A stretch of DNA of 64,000 nt from CAVPUA01 sp963828015 (lineage in GTDB: Bacteria > Actinomycetota > Actinomycetes > Mycobacteriales > Jatrophihabitantaceae), in NCBI GenBank assembly GCA_963828015.1, contig CAWHCD010000006.1, forward strand, positions 124,001 through 188,000, written 5' to 3'. Under the pieces are notes generated by a model. It saw nothing but the letters and a program-made list of their open reading frames with translations, searched no databases and was not told where the DNA came from. The translations under genes were made by a program, and so were the position numbers. The number at the start of each line of letters is the position of its first letter. Position 1 is the stretch's first letter. Shown piece by piece: positions 54,412 through 64,000 of the stretch.

Positions 54412-55230
54412 ATGCAGCCAGCCGCCGAGCCGCCAGAGCTCAATCCCGACGCCGTGCTGCAGCTGCACGGGGTAAGCGTGCGCCGGGGGCCCAAGTTGCT
54501 CCTGGACTCCGTCGATTGGACGGTCGAGGAGGACGAGCGCTGGGCCATCCTCGGCCCGAACGGGGCGGGCAAGACCACGCTGTTGCAGATCGCCGCCGCG
54601 GCCATGCATCCCTCCGCCGGAACCGCCTATGTCCTCGGCGAGCGGATCGGCCGCTCCGACGTTTTCGAGCTGCGCCCACGCATCGGCTTCGCCTCGGCCG
54701 CGGTGGCCCAGCGCATCCCAGGTAACGAGCGGGTCATCGATGTCGTCGTCAGCGCCGGCTACTCGGTCATGGGTCGCTGGCGGGAGGCGTACGGACGCAT
54801 GGACATCCGCCGCGCGACGGCCCTGCTGGAGCGTTTCGGGGTGGGCGAGCTGGGTGAGCGCAGCTACGGAACCCTGTCCGAAGGCGAGCGCAAGCGGGTG
54901 CAGATCGCCCGCGCGCTGATGACCGACCCCGAACTGCTGCTGCTTGACGAGCCGGCCGCAGGGATGGACCTCGGCGGCCGCGAGGACCTGTTGCGCCGCC
55001 TGTCGCGCCTGGCGCTCGACCCCGAAGCTCCGGCATCGGTGCTGGTGACCCACCACGTCGAGGAGATCCCGATCGGAACCACGCACGCAATGCTGCTGCG
55101 GGAAGGACGCGTGGTGGCCTCAGGCCTGGCCCGCGACGTGCTGCGCAGCGCGCCCCTGAGTCATACCTTCGGCCTGCCGCTGAGCGTGCGCCGCAACTCT
55201 GGTCGCTGGTATGCCCGAGCGGTCACCTGA
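54412..55230 (+). CDS. Orphan ABC transporter ATP-binding protein
   Basis: A 272-residue single ABC ATPase with no adjacent permease. Motifs are Walker A LGPNGAGKTTLL, Q-loop-region FASAAVAQRIPG, signature LSEGERKRVQIARAL (LSEGE instead of LSGGQ), Walker B LLLLDEPAAGMD and switch region VTHHVEEIP. The sequence resembles iron- or molybdate-type and ModF-like ATPases, which often stand alone. It may serve a permease elsewhere or have a regulatory role. A TTTGAT sequence lies 6 bases before ATG 54412. Confidence 0.88.
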   Translation: MQPAAEPPELNPDAVLQLHGVSVRRGPKLLLDSVDWTVEEDERWAILGPNGAGKTTLLQIAAAAMHPSAGTAYVLGERIGRSDVFELRPRIGFASAAVAQRIPGNERVIDVVVSAGYSVMGRWREAYGRMDIRRATALLERFGVGELGERSYGTLSEGERKRVQIARALMTDPELLLLDEPAAGMDLGGREDLLRRLSRLALDPEAPASVLVTHHVEEIPIGTTHAMLLREGRVVASGLARDVLRSAPLSHTFGLPLSVRRNSGRWYARAVT

Positions 55231-55272
55231 GCCCACCCGTAGGGTTTGACCTTCTAGAGAAGGGACCAACTG

Positions 55273-56070
55273 GTGAGTGACGTCGTACAGGTCGAGATCG
55301 GTGGTGAGCTCCCGCCGGGCGTTGCCGTGATCCGGTTGTCCCGCCCGCCCATGAACGCGCTCAACACCACGGTCCAGGAGGCCCTACGCGCTGCCGCCGT
55401 CCAGGTCAGTGCCGATGAGTCCGTGCGGGCCGTCGTGCTCTACGGCGGCGACAAGGTCTTCGCCGCGGGCGCCGACGTCAAGGAGTTCGCCCGGGCCACT
55501 CACGCCGACATGGTTCGCGACGCCGACCGGCTCTCCTCCTCACTGGACGCGCTGGCCCGCATCCCCCAACCGGTCATCGCCGCGGTCACCGGCTACGCGT
55601 TGGGCGGTGGCTGCGAACTGGCCCTGACCGCCGACTTCCGCGTCAGCGCCGAGGACGCGCAGTGGGGACAGCCCGAGATCCTGCTCGGGATCATTCCCGG
55701 GGCCGGTGGCACGCAACGACTGCCCCGCCTGATCGGGCCGGCCAAGGCCAAGGACCTGATCTACACCGGTCGCTTCGTCGGCGCCGAGGAGGCCCTGGAG
55801 ATCGGCCTGGTCGACGTCGTCGTCCCGGCCGCGGACGTGTATGCCACCGCGCTGAAGTTGGCGGCCAAGTACGCCAAGGGGCCGGCGCTGGCCCTGCGCG
55901 CGGCCAAGGCCGCCATCGACGAGGGACTGGATGGTTCCCTGTCCGCCGGACTACGGCTGGAGGCCCACCTGTTCGCCGGGCTGTTCGCGACGGCCGACCG
56001 CACGACCGGCATTGCCTCCTTCCTGGAGTCCGGACCCGGTAAGGCGGTGTTCGAGGGCCGGGCGGAGTGA
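55273..56070 (+). CDS. Enoyl-CoA hydratase/isomerase family protein
   Basis: A 265-residue crotonase starting at GTG 55273, with a GAGAAGGGA site upstream. Oxyanion-hole motifs are FAAGADVKEFA and AVTGYALGGGCELALTADF. The first catalytic glutamate is present in QPEILLGIIPGAGGTQRLPR; the second position appears to be Asp (AKAKDLIYTGR). This is much closer to a true hydratase than the crotonase at 26582. The stop overlaps the GTG of the following HAD gene, so the two are co-translated. It may serve fatty-acid or branched-chain oxidation with mmsA downstream. Confidence 0.92.
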   Translation: MSDVVQVEIGGELPPGVAVIRLSRPPMNALNTTVQEALRAAAVQVSADESVRAVVLYGGDKVFAAGADVKEFARATHADMVRDADRLSSSLDALARIPQPVIAAVTGYALGGGCELALTADFRVSAEDAQWGQPEILLGIIPGAGGTQRLPRLIGPAKAKDLIYTGRFVGAEEALEIGLVDVVVPAADVYATALKLAAKYAKGPALALRAAKAAIDEGLDGSLSAGLRLEAHLFAGLFATADRTTGIASFLESGPGKAVFEGRAE

Positions 56071-56705
56071 GCCAGCACGCGGTCGTCCTGTTCGACCTCG
56101 ATGGCACCCTGACCGATTCGGCCGCGGGCATCATCGGTTCCCTGCGTCGGGCCTTCGACGTCCACGGACTGCCGCAGTTGACGCCGGAGCAGGCCCGTTC
56201 GATGCTCGGACCGCCCTTCACCAAGTCGCTGCCGGCGTTCGTGGCCCCCGAGCTCGTAGACGAGGTCATCGCCACCTACCGCGGCTTCTACAGCTCCGGC
56301 GGCATGTTCGAGGCCCCCGTCTATGACGGCATTCCGGAACTGCTCGAGCAGTTACGCCGTCGCGGCACGACGCTGGCCGTGGCGACGAGCAAGGTCGAGG
56401 CCTATGCCGTGCCGATCTTGCAGAGCGTCGGCCTCTTCGACTACTTCGACACCGTCTGCGGTGACGACTTCGACGCCTCGCGCGATTCCAAGGCGCTGGT
56501 GATCGGGGAGGCGCTGCGGCGGCTGGCTCATCCCGATCCGGCGACCGTGTTGATGGTCGGTGACCGGGTGCACGATGTCGAAGGTTCGGCCCAACACGGG
56601 ATCCGGTGCGCCGGCGCCGGTTGGGGCTATGGGTCGCCGGCCGAACTCGCGGGCGCGCAGCAGTGGTACGCCCGCCCGGTCGACCTCTTGCGCGACCTCG
56701 AGTAG
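56067..56705 (+). CDS. HAD-family phosphatase (phosphoglycolate phosphatase-like)
   Basis: A 212-residue HAD hydrolase with the nucleophile motif LFDLDGTLTDSAAG (Asp10, Asp12), threonine/serine loop VATSKVEAYAVPILQ, and the metal-binding VLMVGDRVHDVEGSAQHG. The small helical cap places it with Gph or PpaX-like phosphatases. GTG 56067 overlaps the previous stop (GTGA). Its substrate is not predictable from sequence. The next gene, mmsA, starts 71 bases later. Confidence 0.93.
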   Translation: MSQHAVVLFDLDGTLTDSAAGIIGSLRRAFDVHGLPQLTPEQARSMLGPPFTKSLPAFVAPELVDEVIATYRGFYSSGGMFEAPVYDGIPELLEQLRRRGTTLAVATSKVEAYAVPILQSVGLFDYFDTVCGDDFDASRDSKALVIGEALRRLAHPDPATVLMVGDRVHDVEGSAQHGIRCAGAGWGYGSPAELAGAQQWYARPVDLLRDLE

Positions 56706-56776
56706 CTGACGCGACTACCTTGGACCTCGTCGCCGGCGGCGGACAGGATGTGGCTATCAGCGAGGAGAGGAACGCC

Positions 56777-58283
<1,507 letters not shown>

Positions 58284-58526
58284 TCATCCTATCGAATAAG
58301 GGGAATCTCCCTCGTCCGCAACAGGGTGTCGCGCCCAGGCTCGGCCGATATCTTGAGGGTCAAGCTATCGACAGCGGGCGGAAGTGGCTGAAGAATAGGG
58401 CATCGAGCGCCCCTGGGTCGGTGCGATGTCGCTGACATGCGCGGCGTGGCGGTTTGACGTAGGGACTGTGCGCATCGTCCACTTGTCTCGACATCTCAGC
58501 ACTTGCTGCCTACAAGGAGGCACGTA

Positions 58527-58994
58527 ATGACCGCTCCGGCGCGCAAGACCGCCGCGAAAAAGGCTCCGGCTAAGAAGGTCGTAGCGAAGAAGGCTCCGGT
58601 CAAGAAGGTCGTGGCGAAGAAGGCTCCGGTCAAGAAGGTCGTGGCCAAGAAGGCTCCGGTCAAGAAGGTCGTGGCGAAGAAGGCTCCGGTCAAGAAGGTC
58701 GTAGCGAAGAAGGCTCCGGTCAAGAAGGTCGTGGCGAAGAAGGCTCCGGTCAAGAAGGTCGTGGCGAAGAAGGCTCCGGTCAAGAAGGTCGTGGCGAAGA
58801 AGGCTCCGGTCAAGAAGGTCGTGGCCAAGAAGGCTCCGGTCAAGAAGGTCGTGGCGAAGAAGGCTCCGGTCAAGAAGGTCGTAGCGAAGAAGGCTCCGGT
58901 CAAGAAGGTCGTGGCGAAGAAGGCTCCGGTCAAGAAGGTCGTAGCGAAGAAGGCTCCGGTCAAGAAGGCGCCGGCGAAGAAGGTCACGCGCTGA
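58527..58994 (+). CDS. Lysine-rich decapeptide-repeat protein (histone H1-like)
   Basis: A 155-residue protein starting at ATG 58527 behind an AAGGAGG site. After MTAPARKTAAKKAPA come 13 copies of KKVVAKKAPV, then KKAPAKKVTR. The composition (Lys, Ala, Val, Pro) resembles the C-terminal tails of HupB, HupS and histone H1-like proteins that bind DNA nonspecifically, but no HU or other folded domain is present. It probably condenses or coats DNA; this is inference. It sits between two frameshifted genes yet remains in frame. The matching open frame on the opposite strand is an artefact of the repeat. Confidence 0.8.
   Translation: MTAPARKTAAKKAPAKKVVAKKAPVKKVVAKKAPVKKVVAKKAPVKKVVAKKAPVKKVVAKKAPVKKVVAKKAPVKKVVAKKAPVKKVVAKKAPVKKVVAKKAPVKKVVAKKAPVKKVVAKKAPVKKVVAKKAPVKKVVAKKAPVKKAPAKKVTR
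58572..58961 (+). repeat. Thirteen 30-bp tandem repeats encoding KKVVAKKAPV
   Basis: Each unit is 30 bases and differs only in two codons: GTAGCG, GTGGCG or GTGGCC. Ordering these as A, G and C gives A G C G A G / G G C G A G / A. Units 2-6 and 8-12 are the same, and unit 13 equals unit 1. The array therefore has a six-unit (180-bp) higher-order period with a single difference at unit 7. Confidence 0.92.
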
Positions 58995-59030
58995 GCCTGA
59001 ACGACCAGCGTTGGTGCTCTGGCCCGATCA

Positions 59031-60435
59031 GTGATTGATCATCGTGTCGCCGGTGCACCTCTGGACTTCGACGCCTTGCGCGCCGAGCTGGAGGTGCCCG
59101 GCGATTTCTCGTCGGCCGCGCTGAAGCAGGCTCGCGCCGTCGCCGCCTCGACCACACCTTCCCGACCTGGATCGCACGGATATCCCGCTCGTCACTGTTG
59201 ATCCGCTCGGCAGCCGGGACCTCGACCAGGCGGTACACATCGCGCGCGAGGGCGACGGCTACCTGGTCAGCTACGCGATCGCCGACGTGGCCGCGTTCGT
59301 GCGTGCCCGGATCGGTGCTCGACGCTGAGCTACCCGCCAGCGGGTGAGACGCTCTACTTCCCGGATGCCCGGGTGCCGCTTCATCCGGCGGTCCTCAGCG
59401 AAGGCGCGGCGAGCCTGCTTGCCGGCCAGGTGCGCCCCGCCGTGCTGTGGCAGATCGGCCTTGATGGCGCCGGTGAGATCAGGGCCGTCGATGTGCGTCG
59501 GGCCCGGGTGCGTTCCCGCGCAGCAGCTGGACTATGGGGGACTGCAGCAGCTCGTCGCCGATGGAGAAATCCCCGAGGCCCTCCGCTGGCTTCCCGACGT
59601 CGGAACGCTCAGGCAGAAGCAGGCGCGCGCGCGGCACGCGATCAACCTGGACCTGCCCGAGCAAGCTGTCGTCGTCACCGCGGACGGCGCATCGTTGCAG
59701 CTGCGTCAGCCACTGCCGGTCGAGGACTGGAACGCCGAGATCTCGCTGCTCACCGGGGTGTGCGCCGCGCGGCTGATGCTCGGCGCCGGCTACGGGATCC
59801 TGCGCACCGTGCCCCCGCCAACGTCCAAGCTCGGTCGCCGCGCTGCGGCAGCTCGCGCCCGCCCTGGGGGTGCAGTGGCCGCCGGGGGCCGCACCAGGCG
59901 ATGTGCTCTCGACCCTGCGCCGCGACGATCCCCGCGCGGTCGCCTTCCTCGATCAGGCGGTGAGCCTGCTGCGCGGGGCCGCCTACTCGGTCTTCGACGG
60001 CCCGCCGCCGGCGCAGCCGTTGCACGCCGGAATTGGCGCTCCGTACGCACATGTCACCGCGCCCCTGCGCCGGCTGGTCGACCGCTACGGCAGCCGAGAT
60101 CTGCCTGGCCGTATACGCGGGGCAACCGCGTCCCGGACTGGGTGCGTGCCGCGCTGCCGACGCTGCCCGCGACCATGGCCGCCGCCGATCATCGGGCACA
60201 CGCCGTCGATCGGGCCGTCGTCGACATGACCGAGGCCTGGCTGCTTCGTGACCGGGTCGGGGAACTCTTCGACGCGGTCGTGCTCGACGCCGACGACCAT
60301 GCCGCCACGATTGCCGTGTCGGCCCCGGCGGTTCGGGCCCGCTGCTCCGGCGGGGGCCTGCGAGCCGGTGACCTGATCAAGGCGCGCCTGGTCAGCGCTG
60401 ACGTGGCGACCAGGACGGTCCGGTTCGAGCGCTAG
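59031..60435 (+). pseudogene. RNB-domain ribonuclease (RNase II/R family), multiply frameshifted
   Basis: Pieces in successive frames read as an actinobacterial RNB exoribonuclease: VIDHRVAGAPLDFDALRAEL from GTG 59031, then DIPLVTVDPLGSRDLDQAVH with the catalytic aspartates, YLVSYAIADVAAFVR, ETLYFPDARVPLHPAVLSEG, LDYGGLQQLVADGEIPEALR, SLLTGVCAARLMLGAGYGIL, YAHVTAPLRRLVDRYGS and AADHRAHAVDRAVVDMTEAW. At least six shifts occur, near 59155, 59305, 59520, 59830, 60098 and 60130. As with mmsA, the pieces are well conserved. The end overlaps the convergent panB stop by 4 bases (CTAG). Confidence 0.82.
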
Positions 60436-61265
60436 TGGTAGGCGTATTCCTCGCTCGGATAGCTGCCCACGCGTACGTCGTCGGCGAAATGCTGGGCCGC
60501 CTCGAGCAGCACCCCGGCCACGTCGGCGTACTCCTTGACGAACTTCGGCTTGCGCGATCCGGTGCGTAGCCCGGCCATGTCCTGCCAGACGAGAACCTGG
60601 GCGTCACAGTCGGCGCCGGCCCCGATGCCGATCGTCGGGATATGCAGCTGATTGGTCACCTGCGCGGCGACCTCGGACGGCACGACCTCGAGGACCACGG
60701 CGAACGCGCCCGCCTGCTGCAGGGCTTTGGCGTCCTGCAGGAGTCGATGCGCACCTTCATCGCCGCGCGCCTGCACCCGGTAGCCGCCCAGCGTGTTCAC
60801 CGACTGGGGGGTCAGCCCCAGGTGCGCCATCACCGGGATGCCGGAGTTCACCAACAGCTCGACCTGGCGGATCACTCGGTGACCACCCTCGAGCTTGACC
60901 GCCTGCGCGCCGCCCTGCTTCATGAAGCGGACGGCGGTTTCCAGGGCCTGCTGGGGCGACGCCTCGTAGCTGCCGAACGGCAGATCGGCGACAACGAGCG
61001 CTCGCTTGGTGCCGCGCACGACCCCGCCGACCAGCGGAAGCAGCTCCTCGACGCTGACCGGAACGGTCGAGTCGTAGCCGTAAATGACGTTCGCGGCCGA
61101 GTCGCCGACGAGCAGGACCGGGATGCCGGCATCGTCGAGCACCCGCGCGGTCGAGTAGTCATAGGCGGTCAGCATGGGCCAGCGTTCGCCGGCCTCCTTG
61201 GCGAGCTGGAGATCGCGGATCGTGACGCGTCGGTTGACGGCACCGCCATACAGGGATTGCGACAT
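60432..61265 (-). CDS. panB: 3-methyl-2-oxobutanoate hydroxymethyltransferase
   Basis: PanB makes ketopantoate from alpha-ketoisovalerate and methylene-THF, the first step to pantothenate and CoA. ATG 61265 (MSQSLYGGAVNRRVTIRDLQ, 277 residues) is preceded by a GAGAAGGGC site. Family motifs are MLTAYDYSTARVLDDAGIPV, LLVGDSAANVIYGYDSTVPV, PVMAHLGLTPQSVNTLGGY and LHIPTIGIGAGADCDAQVLV, including the Mg-binding aspartates. It lies downstream of nadE on the same strand, 131 bases away, and may be co-transcribed with it. Confidence 0.97.
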   Translation of the reverse strand: MSQSLYGGAVNRRVTIRDLQLAKEAGERWPMLTAYDYSTARVLDDAGIPVLLVGDSAANVIYGYDSTVPVSVEELLPLVGGVVRGTKRALVVADLPFGSYEASPQQALETAVRFMKQGGAQAVKLEGGHRVIRQVELLVNSGIPVMAHLGLTPQSVNTLGGYRVQARGDEGAHRLLQDAKALQQAGAFAVVLEVVPSEVAAQVTNQLHIPTIGIGAGADCDAQVLVWQDMAGLRTGSRKPKFVKEYADVAGVLLEAAQHFADDVRVGSYPSEEYAYH

Positions 61266-61396
61266 GGTCTTCGCCCTTCTCCTCGAGGCCGGCTTGCCGG
61301 TCCCCGGGCACATGTGGTGGACGCGTCAATAGTGCGCCGAAATGCAGCGGTTGTCGCCCCGTAATGTGCGAGACACGCGTCACCTTGCGGTGTGGG

Positions 61397-63109
61397 TCAC
61401 TTCGTTTCGCGCCAGCGGTTGGTGATCGGGAGCCGACGGTCACGGCCGAAGGCTTTGAAGCTGATCTTCGGCCCGGGTGGGTATTGCCGACGCTTCCATT
61501 CCGCCGTGTCAACCATGCGGGCGGTCCGGGCCACCAGCTCGGGCTCGAACCCGGCGGCCACGATGTCGGCCACACCTTCGTCCCGGTCGACATAACGAGC
61601 CAGGACTGCATCCAAGACCTCGTAGTCAGGCAGTGAGTCGCTGTCGAGCTGACCGGGACGTAACTCGGCCGAGGGCGGCTTGGTGATCGAGTTGGGCGGG
61701 ATCGGCTCGACCTCTCCGCGCTCGCGCGCCCGGGCATTGCGCCAGCGGGCCAGTTGCCACACCAGCGTCTTCGGCACGTCCTTGATCGGGGCAAAGCCGC
61801 CGACGGCATCGCCGTAGATCGTCGAGTAGCCGACGGCGAGTTCGCTCTTGTTGCCGGTGGTCAGCACCAGGTGGCCTTCGGAGTTGGACAGGCCCATCAG
61901 GATCGTGCCCCGGATGCGGGCCTGCAGGTTCTCCTCAGCCAGCCCGGACACCTTCAACGCATCCAGGTACGCGTCGAGCATCGGCGCGATCGCGATCTCG
62001 CGGTAGTCGGCCCCGATGCGCCGGGCCAGGTCCGCAGCGTCGGATTTGGAGTGATCGGAGGAGTAGCCACTGGGCATCGATACGCCGTAGATCTGTTCGC
62101 CGCCGATGGCATCGGCGGCGATGGCCGCGACCACGGCCGAGTCGATCCCGCCCGACATACCGAGCACGACCGACCTGAAGCCGTTCTTGCCGACGTAGTC
62201 GCGAACACCGAGTGTGAGGGCGCCCCAGATCTCGGCATCGTCCTCGAGCGGCGGGGCCAAGGGGGCCGGGCCGGGCGGATAGGGCGCCAGCGCTCCGACA
62301 TCGGTGCGGTGTCGCTCCACCTGCATGCCGGCCTGCTCGCCGGCGCGCTCGGAGTCGGCCGCGGCCAGGTCCAAGTCCAGAACGAGCAGCTCCTCGACGT
62401 ACTGCGGCGCCCGCGCCAACAACCCACCGCCGGCGTCGACCACGAAGGAGTCACCGTCGAAGACCAGTTCGTCCTGACCGCCGACGCAGTTGACGTAGGC
62501 CACCGGTGCGCCGGCCTCGCGCGCACGCCGCTGCAGCAGGGGCAGGCGCACGTCGTCCTTGTTGCGTTCGTACGGGGAGCCGTTGATGTTGACGACCAGG
62601 CCCACGCCCGCCGCACCGGCCACGGTAAACGGCCCGCCCTCCTGCCAGGCGTCCTCGCAGATGGTCAGCGCGATGTCGACGCCCAAGTGACGCACGACCA
62701 CGAAGCGATCGCCCGGGGCGAAGTAGCGGCGCTCGTCGAAGACGCCGTAGTTGGGCAGGTGATGCTTGAAGTAGCGGGCCACGACCCGACCCTCGAGCAG
62801 GAACGCGGCCGCATTGCGGGCGCCGCCGGCGTCATCGAGGTAGCCGACGATGACCGCGATCTGGCCCAGGCCGGCCTCGGCGAGCTCCTGCGCGAGCTGA
62901 TCCAGGCGGGCATGCGAGGCCCGCAGGAAGCTGGGGCGCAGCACCAGGTCCTCGGGCGGGTAGCCGGTCAGCATCATCTCGGGAAAGGCGACCAGGTGGG
63001 CCCCGGCCGCCGCCGCCTGCGCGGTGCGCGAGAGCACCGTCTGGGCGTTGGCCGACAACGCACCCACGGTGTGATCGACCTGGGCCAGGGCGATCCGAAA
63101 CTGAGCCAC
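61397..63109 (-). CDS. nadE: Glutamine-dependent NAD synthetase
   Basis: NadE amidates nicotinate adenine dinucleotide to NAD. I chose GTG 63109 (VAQFRIALAQVDHTVGALSA, 570 residues), where the nitrilase domain begins; ATG 63190 would add 27 residues. The glutaminase triad is Glu44 (AFPEMMLTGYPPEDL), Lys115 (YFKHHLPNYGVFDE) and Cys151 (ALTICEDAW). The synthetase half has the P-loop VLGMSGGIDSAVVA and TTGNKSELAVGYSTIYGD. The two-domain form makes ammonia from glutamine. The protein is shorter than the mycobacterial NadE but typical of the bacterial two-domain class. Confidence 0.95.
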   Translation of the reverse strand: MAQFRIALAQVDHTVGALSANAQTVLSRTAQAAAAGAHLVAFPEMMLTGYPPEDLVLRPSFLRASHARLDQLAQELAEAGLGQIAVIVGYLDDAGGARNAAAFLLEGRVVARYFKHHLPNYGVFDERRYFAPGDRFVVVRHLGVDIALTICEDAWQEGGPFTVAGAAGVGLVVNINGSPYERNKDDVRLPLLQRRAREAGAPVAYVNCVGGQDELVFDGDSFVVDAGGGLLARAPQYVEELLVLDLDLAAADSERAGEQAGMQVERHRTDVGALAPYPPGPAPLAPPLEDDAEIWGALTLGVRDYVGKNGFRSVVLGMSGGIDSAVVAAIAADAIGGEQIYGVSMPSGYSSDHSKSDAADLARRIGADYREIAIAPMLDAYLDALKVSGLAEENLQARIRGTILMGLSNSEGHLVLTTGNKSELAVGYSTIYGDAVGGFAPIKDVPKTLVWQLARWRNARARERGEVEPIPPNSITKPPSAELRPGQLDSDSLPDYEVLDAVLARYVDRDEGVADIVAAGFEPELVARTARMVDTAEWKRRQYPPGPKISFKAFGRDRRLPITNRWRETK

Positions 63110-63272
63110 GCTGCCAGTCTGCCCGACCGGGTGTGCGCTGCGAAAACGTTGAGAGCCGAGCAGTTCGGTGTCCAGGTTTGGCTGATTCATAGGTCACAAT
63201 GGTTAGGTCCACGAGACGGCCAAATCGGGCCCGTCAGTCCCAGTCGCGGATCTTGAGGCACGGAGGCACTGA

Positions 63273-64000
63273 GTGGCGCGGTTGCAGGGCGTGGGTGCCC
63301 GTCGAGCGATCGTCGGCATTGCGGCCGTAATCGTCCTCGGTGCGGTCTCCGGCCTGACCGCCTGCGGGACGAAACATGCCAATGCCTCGAACGCCGCCAC
63401 GGTGGTCAACGCGGGGGCGAGCAGCTCCGACGCGCCGACTCCGACCACACCCATCACCCCGGCGGCGGCACCGGCGACCCTGACGTTCAACCCCGCCAAC
63501 GGGACCGCGGGTGTCAACCCGGCGGTCCCGATCACCGTCACCGCGGCCGGTGGCAGCCTGGGCACGGTCACCCTGACCAGTTCGACCGGGGCGACGGTCA
63601 CCGGCGTGGTCTCGGCCGACAACTCCACCTGGACGGCTTCGCAGCCGCTGGGCTACGACCACACGTACACCTTGACCGCGACGGCCACGAACTCCGACGG
63701 GGTGCCGACCTCGAGCACGTCCTCCTTCCAGACGCTCACGCCGGGCAACCAGACCGCGGCCTATATCGACACCACCGGCGGTTCGGCGATGACCAACGGT
63801 GCGACCTACGGAGTCGGGATCGTGCCGGTGGTGCACTTCGACGAGAAGATCACTGACGAGGCCGCGGCGACCAAGGCGCTCGTCGTCACGACCACGCCCA
63901 ACATCGGCGGATCCTGGTACTGGACCGATTCCCAGAACGCGCACTATCGCCCCAATGTCCCCGACGGTTCGTACTGGCCCGCGGGCACGAAGGTGACGGT
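63273..64000 (+). CDS. L,D-transpeptidase, N-terminal part (runs off the window)
   Basis: The frame is open from GTG 63273 to the window end (242 codons) and has GGAGG 6 bases upstream. A lipoprotein signal (RRAIVGIAAVIVLGAVSGL then TAC, Cys31) is followed by a Thr/Ala/Pro-rich linker. The Ig-like repeats read LTFNPANGTAGVNPAVPITV and VGIVPVVHFDEKITDEAAAT, then SWYWTDSQNAHYRP and YWPAGTKVTV. This matches LdtMt2-type L,D-transpeptidases, which make 3-3 peptidoglycan cross-links. The YkuD catalytic domain with its cysteine lies beyond the window and is not seen. Confidence 0.88.
   Translation, partial: MARLQGVGARRAIVGIAAVIVLGAVSGLTACGTKHANASNAATVVNAGASSSDAPTPTTPITPAAAPATLTFNPANGTAGVNPAVPITVTAAGGSLGTVTLTSSTGATVTGVVSADNSTWTASQPLGYDHTYTLTATATNSDGVPTSSTSSFQTLTPGNQTAAYIDTTGGSAMTNGATYGVGIVPVVHFDEKITDEAAATKALVVTTTPNIGGSWYWTDSQNAHYRPNVPDGSYWPAGTKVT

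Noticed and set aside
58284..58526. Small gene between mmsA and the repeat protein
   Set aside because: Possible frames are short, lack ribosome-binding sites and show no coding bias.
58572..58961. CRISPR-like array
   Set aside because: Units are contiguous, without spacers, and encode an in-frame peptide repeat.
58496..58987. 163-codon minus-strand frame with repeated TGAFFATTFL units
   Set aside because: It is the exact complement of the lysine-rich repeat gene; the plus strand has the strong ribosome-binding site and a sensible protein.

Overview
This window is a chromosomal segment of a high-GC actinobacterium. The gene order lysA-hom-thrC-thrB-rho ... rpmE-prfA-prmC-sua5-wecA-atp operon-DUF2550-murA is the usual actinobacterial arrangement. 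Other markers agree: an Asp-type MurA, NucS/EndoMS, a DivIVA-like coiled-coil protein, the GlgE maltosyltransferase pathway and an L,D-transpeptidase. I cannot resolve genus; the lineage looks like a non-mycobacterial actinomycete. No tRNA, rRNA, CRISPR array, insertion sequence or phage gene is visible.

Layout. 1-3797: tightly overlapped lysA (3' part)-hom-thrC-thrB, for lysine and threonine synthesis. 4072-6056: rho, with an Asn/Gln-rich insert and a strong terminator. 6361-9825: a carbohydrate ABC importer (binding lipoprotein and two permeases, no ATPase) set between rho and rpmE. 10005-14029: rpmE, prfA, prmC, sua5/tsaC and wecA. 14206-22138: a short leader frame, atpZ, atpI, atpBEFHAGDC and DUF2550. 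22142-30072: pduO-type adenosyltransferase, murA, a small membrane protein, a phosphoribosyltransferase, an aldo/keto reductase, nucS, a crotonase, a DivIVA-like protein, methylmalonyl-CoA epimerase and a thiolase. 30069-34310: an SCP2-like/hydrolase fusion, then a zinc locus (zur, znuA, znuC, znuB) with two matching Zur-box candidates. 34338-39623: MarR regulator, CnoX-like thioredoxin, pirin, HNH endonuclease and a secreted FG-GAP propeller protein. 39667-52467: alpha-glucan metabolism (glgE-treS-mak-glgB, divergent glgP, and glgX). 52633-56705: HtrA-like protease, orphan ABC ATPase, crotonase and HAD phosphatase. 56777-60435: a frameshifted mmsA, an intact lysine-rich repeat protein and a frameshifted RNB ribonuclease. 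60432-64000: panB, nadE and the start of an L,D-transpeptidase gene.

How the genes work together. TreS converts trehalose to maltose, Mak makes maltose-1-phosphate, GlgE extends alpha-glucan, GlgB branches it, and GlgP and GlgX degrade it. A LacI-type operator half-site (TGAAAGCG) lies before the sugar importer and again between glgE and glgP, so import and glucan turnover may share a regulator (inference). Zur probably controls its own gene and znuACB.

Two themes recur. First, many genes without a Shine-Dalgarno sequence carry a TANNNT hexamer 6-7 nt before the start codon (pduO, murA, nucS, the first crotonase, marR, the HNH gene, glgE, glgP, and a 7-codon frame before zur), which points to leaderless transcripts. 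Second, single-base indels cluster in mmsA and the RNB gene, with two more in znuA, while the protein families stay recognisable throughout. Sequencing or assembly error is the simplest explanation, but real decay cannot be excluded.

Intergenic stretches of 150 to 310 bases not listed separately (3842-4071, 9911-10004, 38401-38582, 52468-52632, 58284-58526, 63110-63272) show no gene I can support. I found no clearly new defence or biosynthetic system. The most unusual items are the prion-like Rho insert, the zur leader arrangement, the higher-order repeat in the lysine-rich protein, the degenerate Nudix protein and the SCP2-hydrolase fusion.
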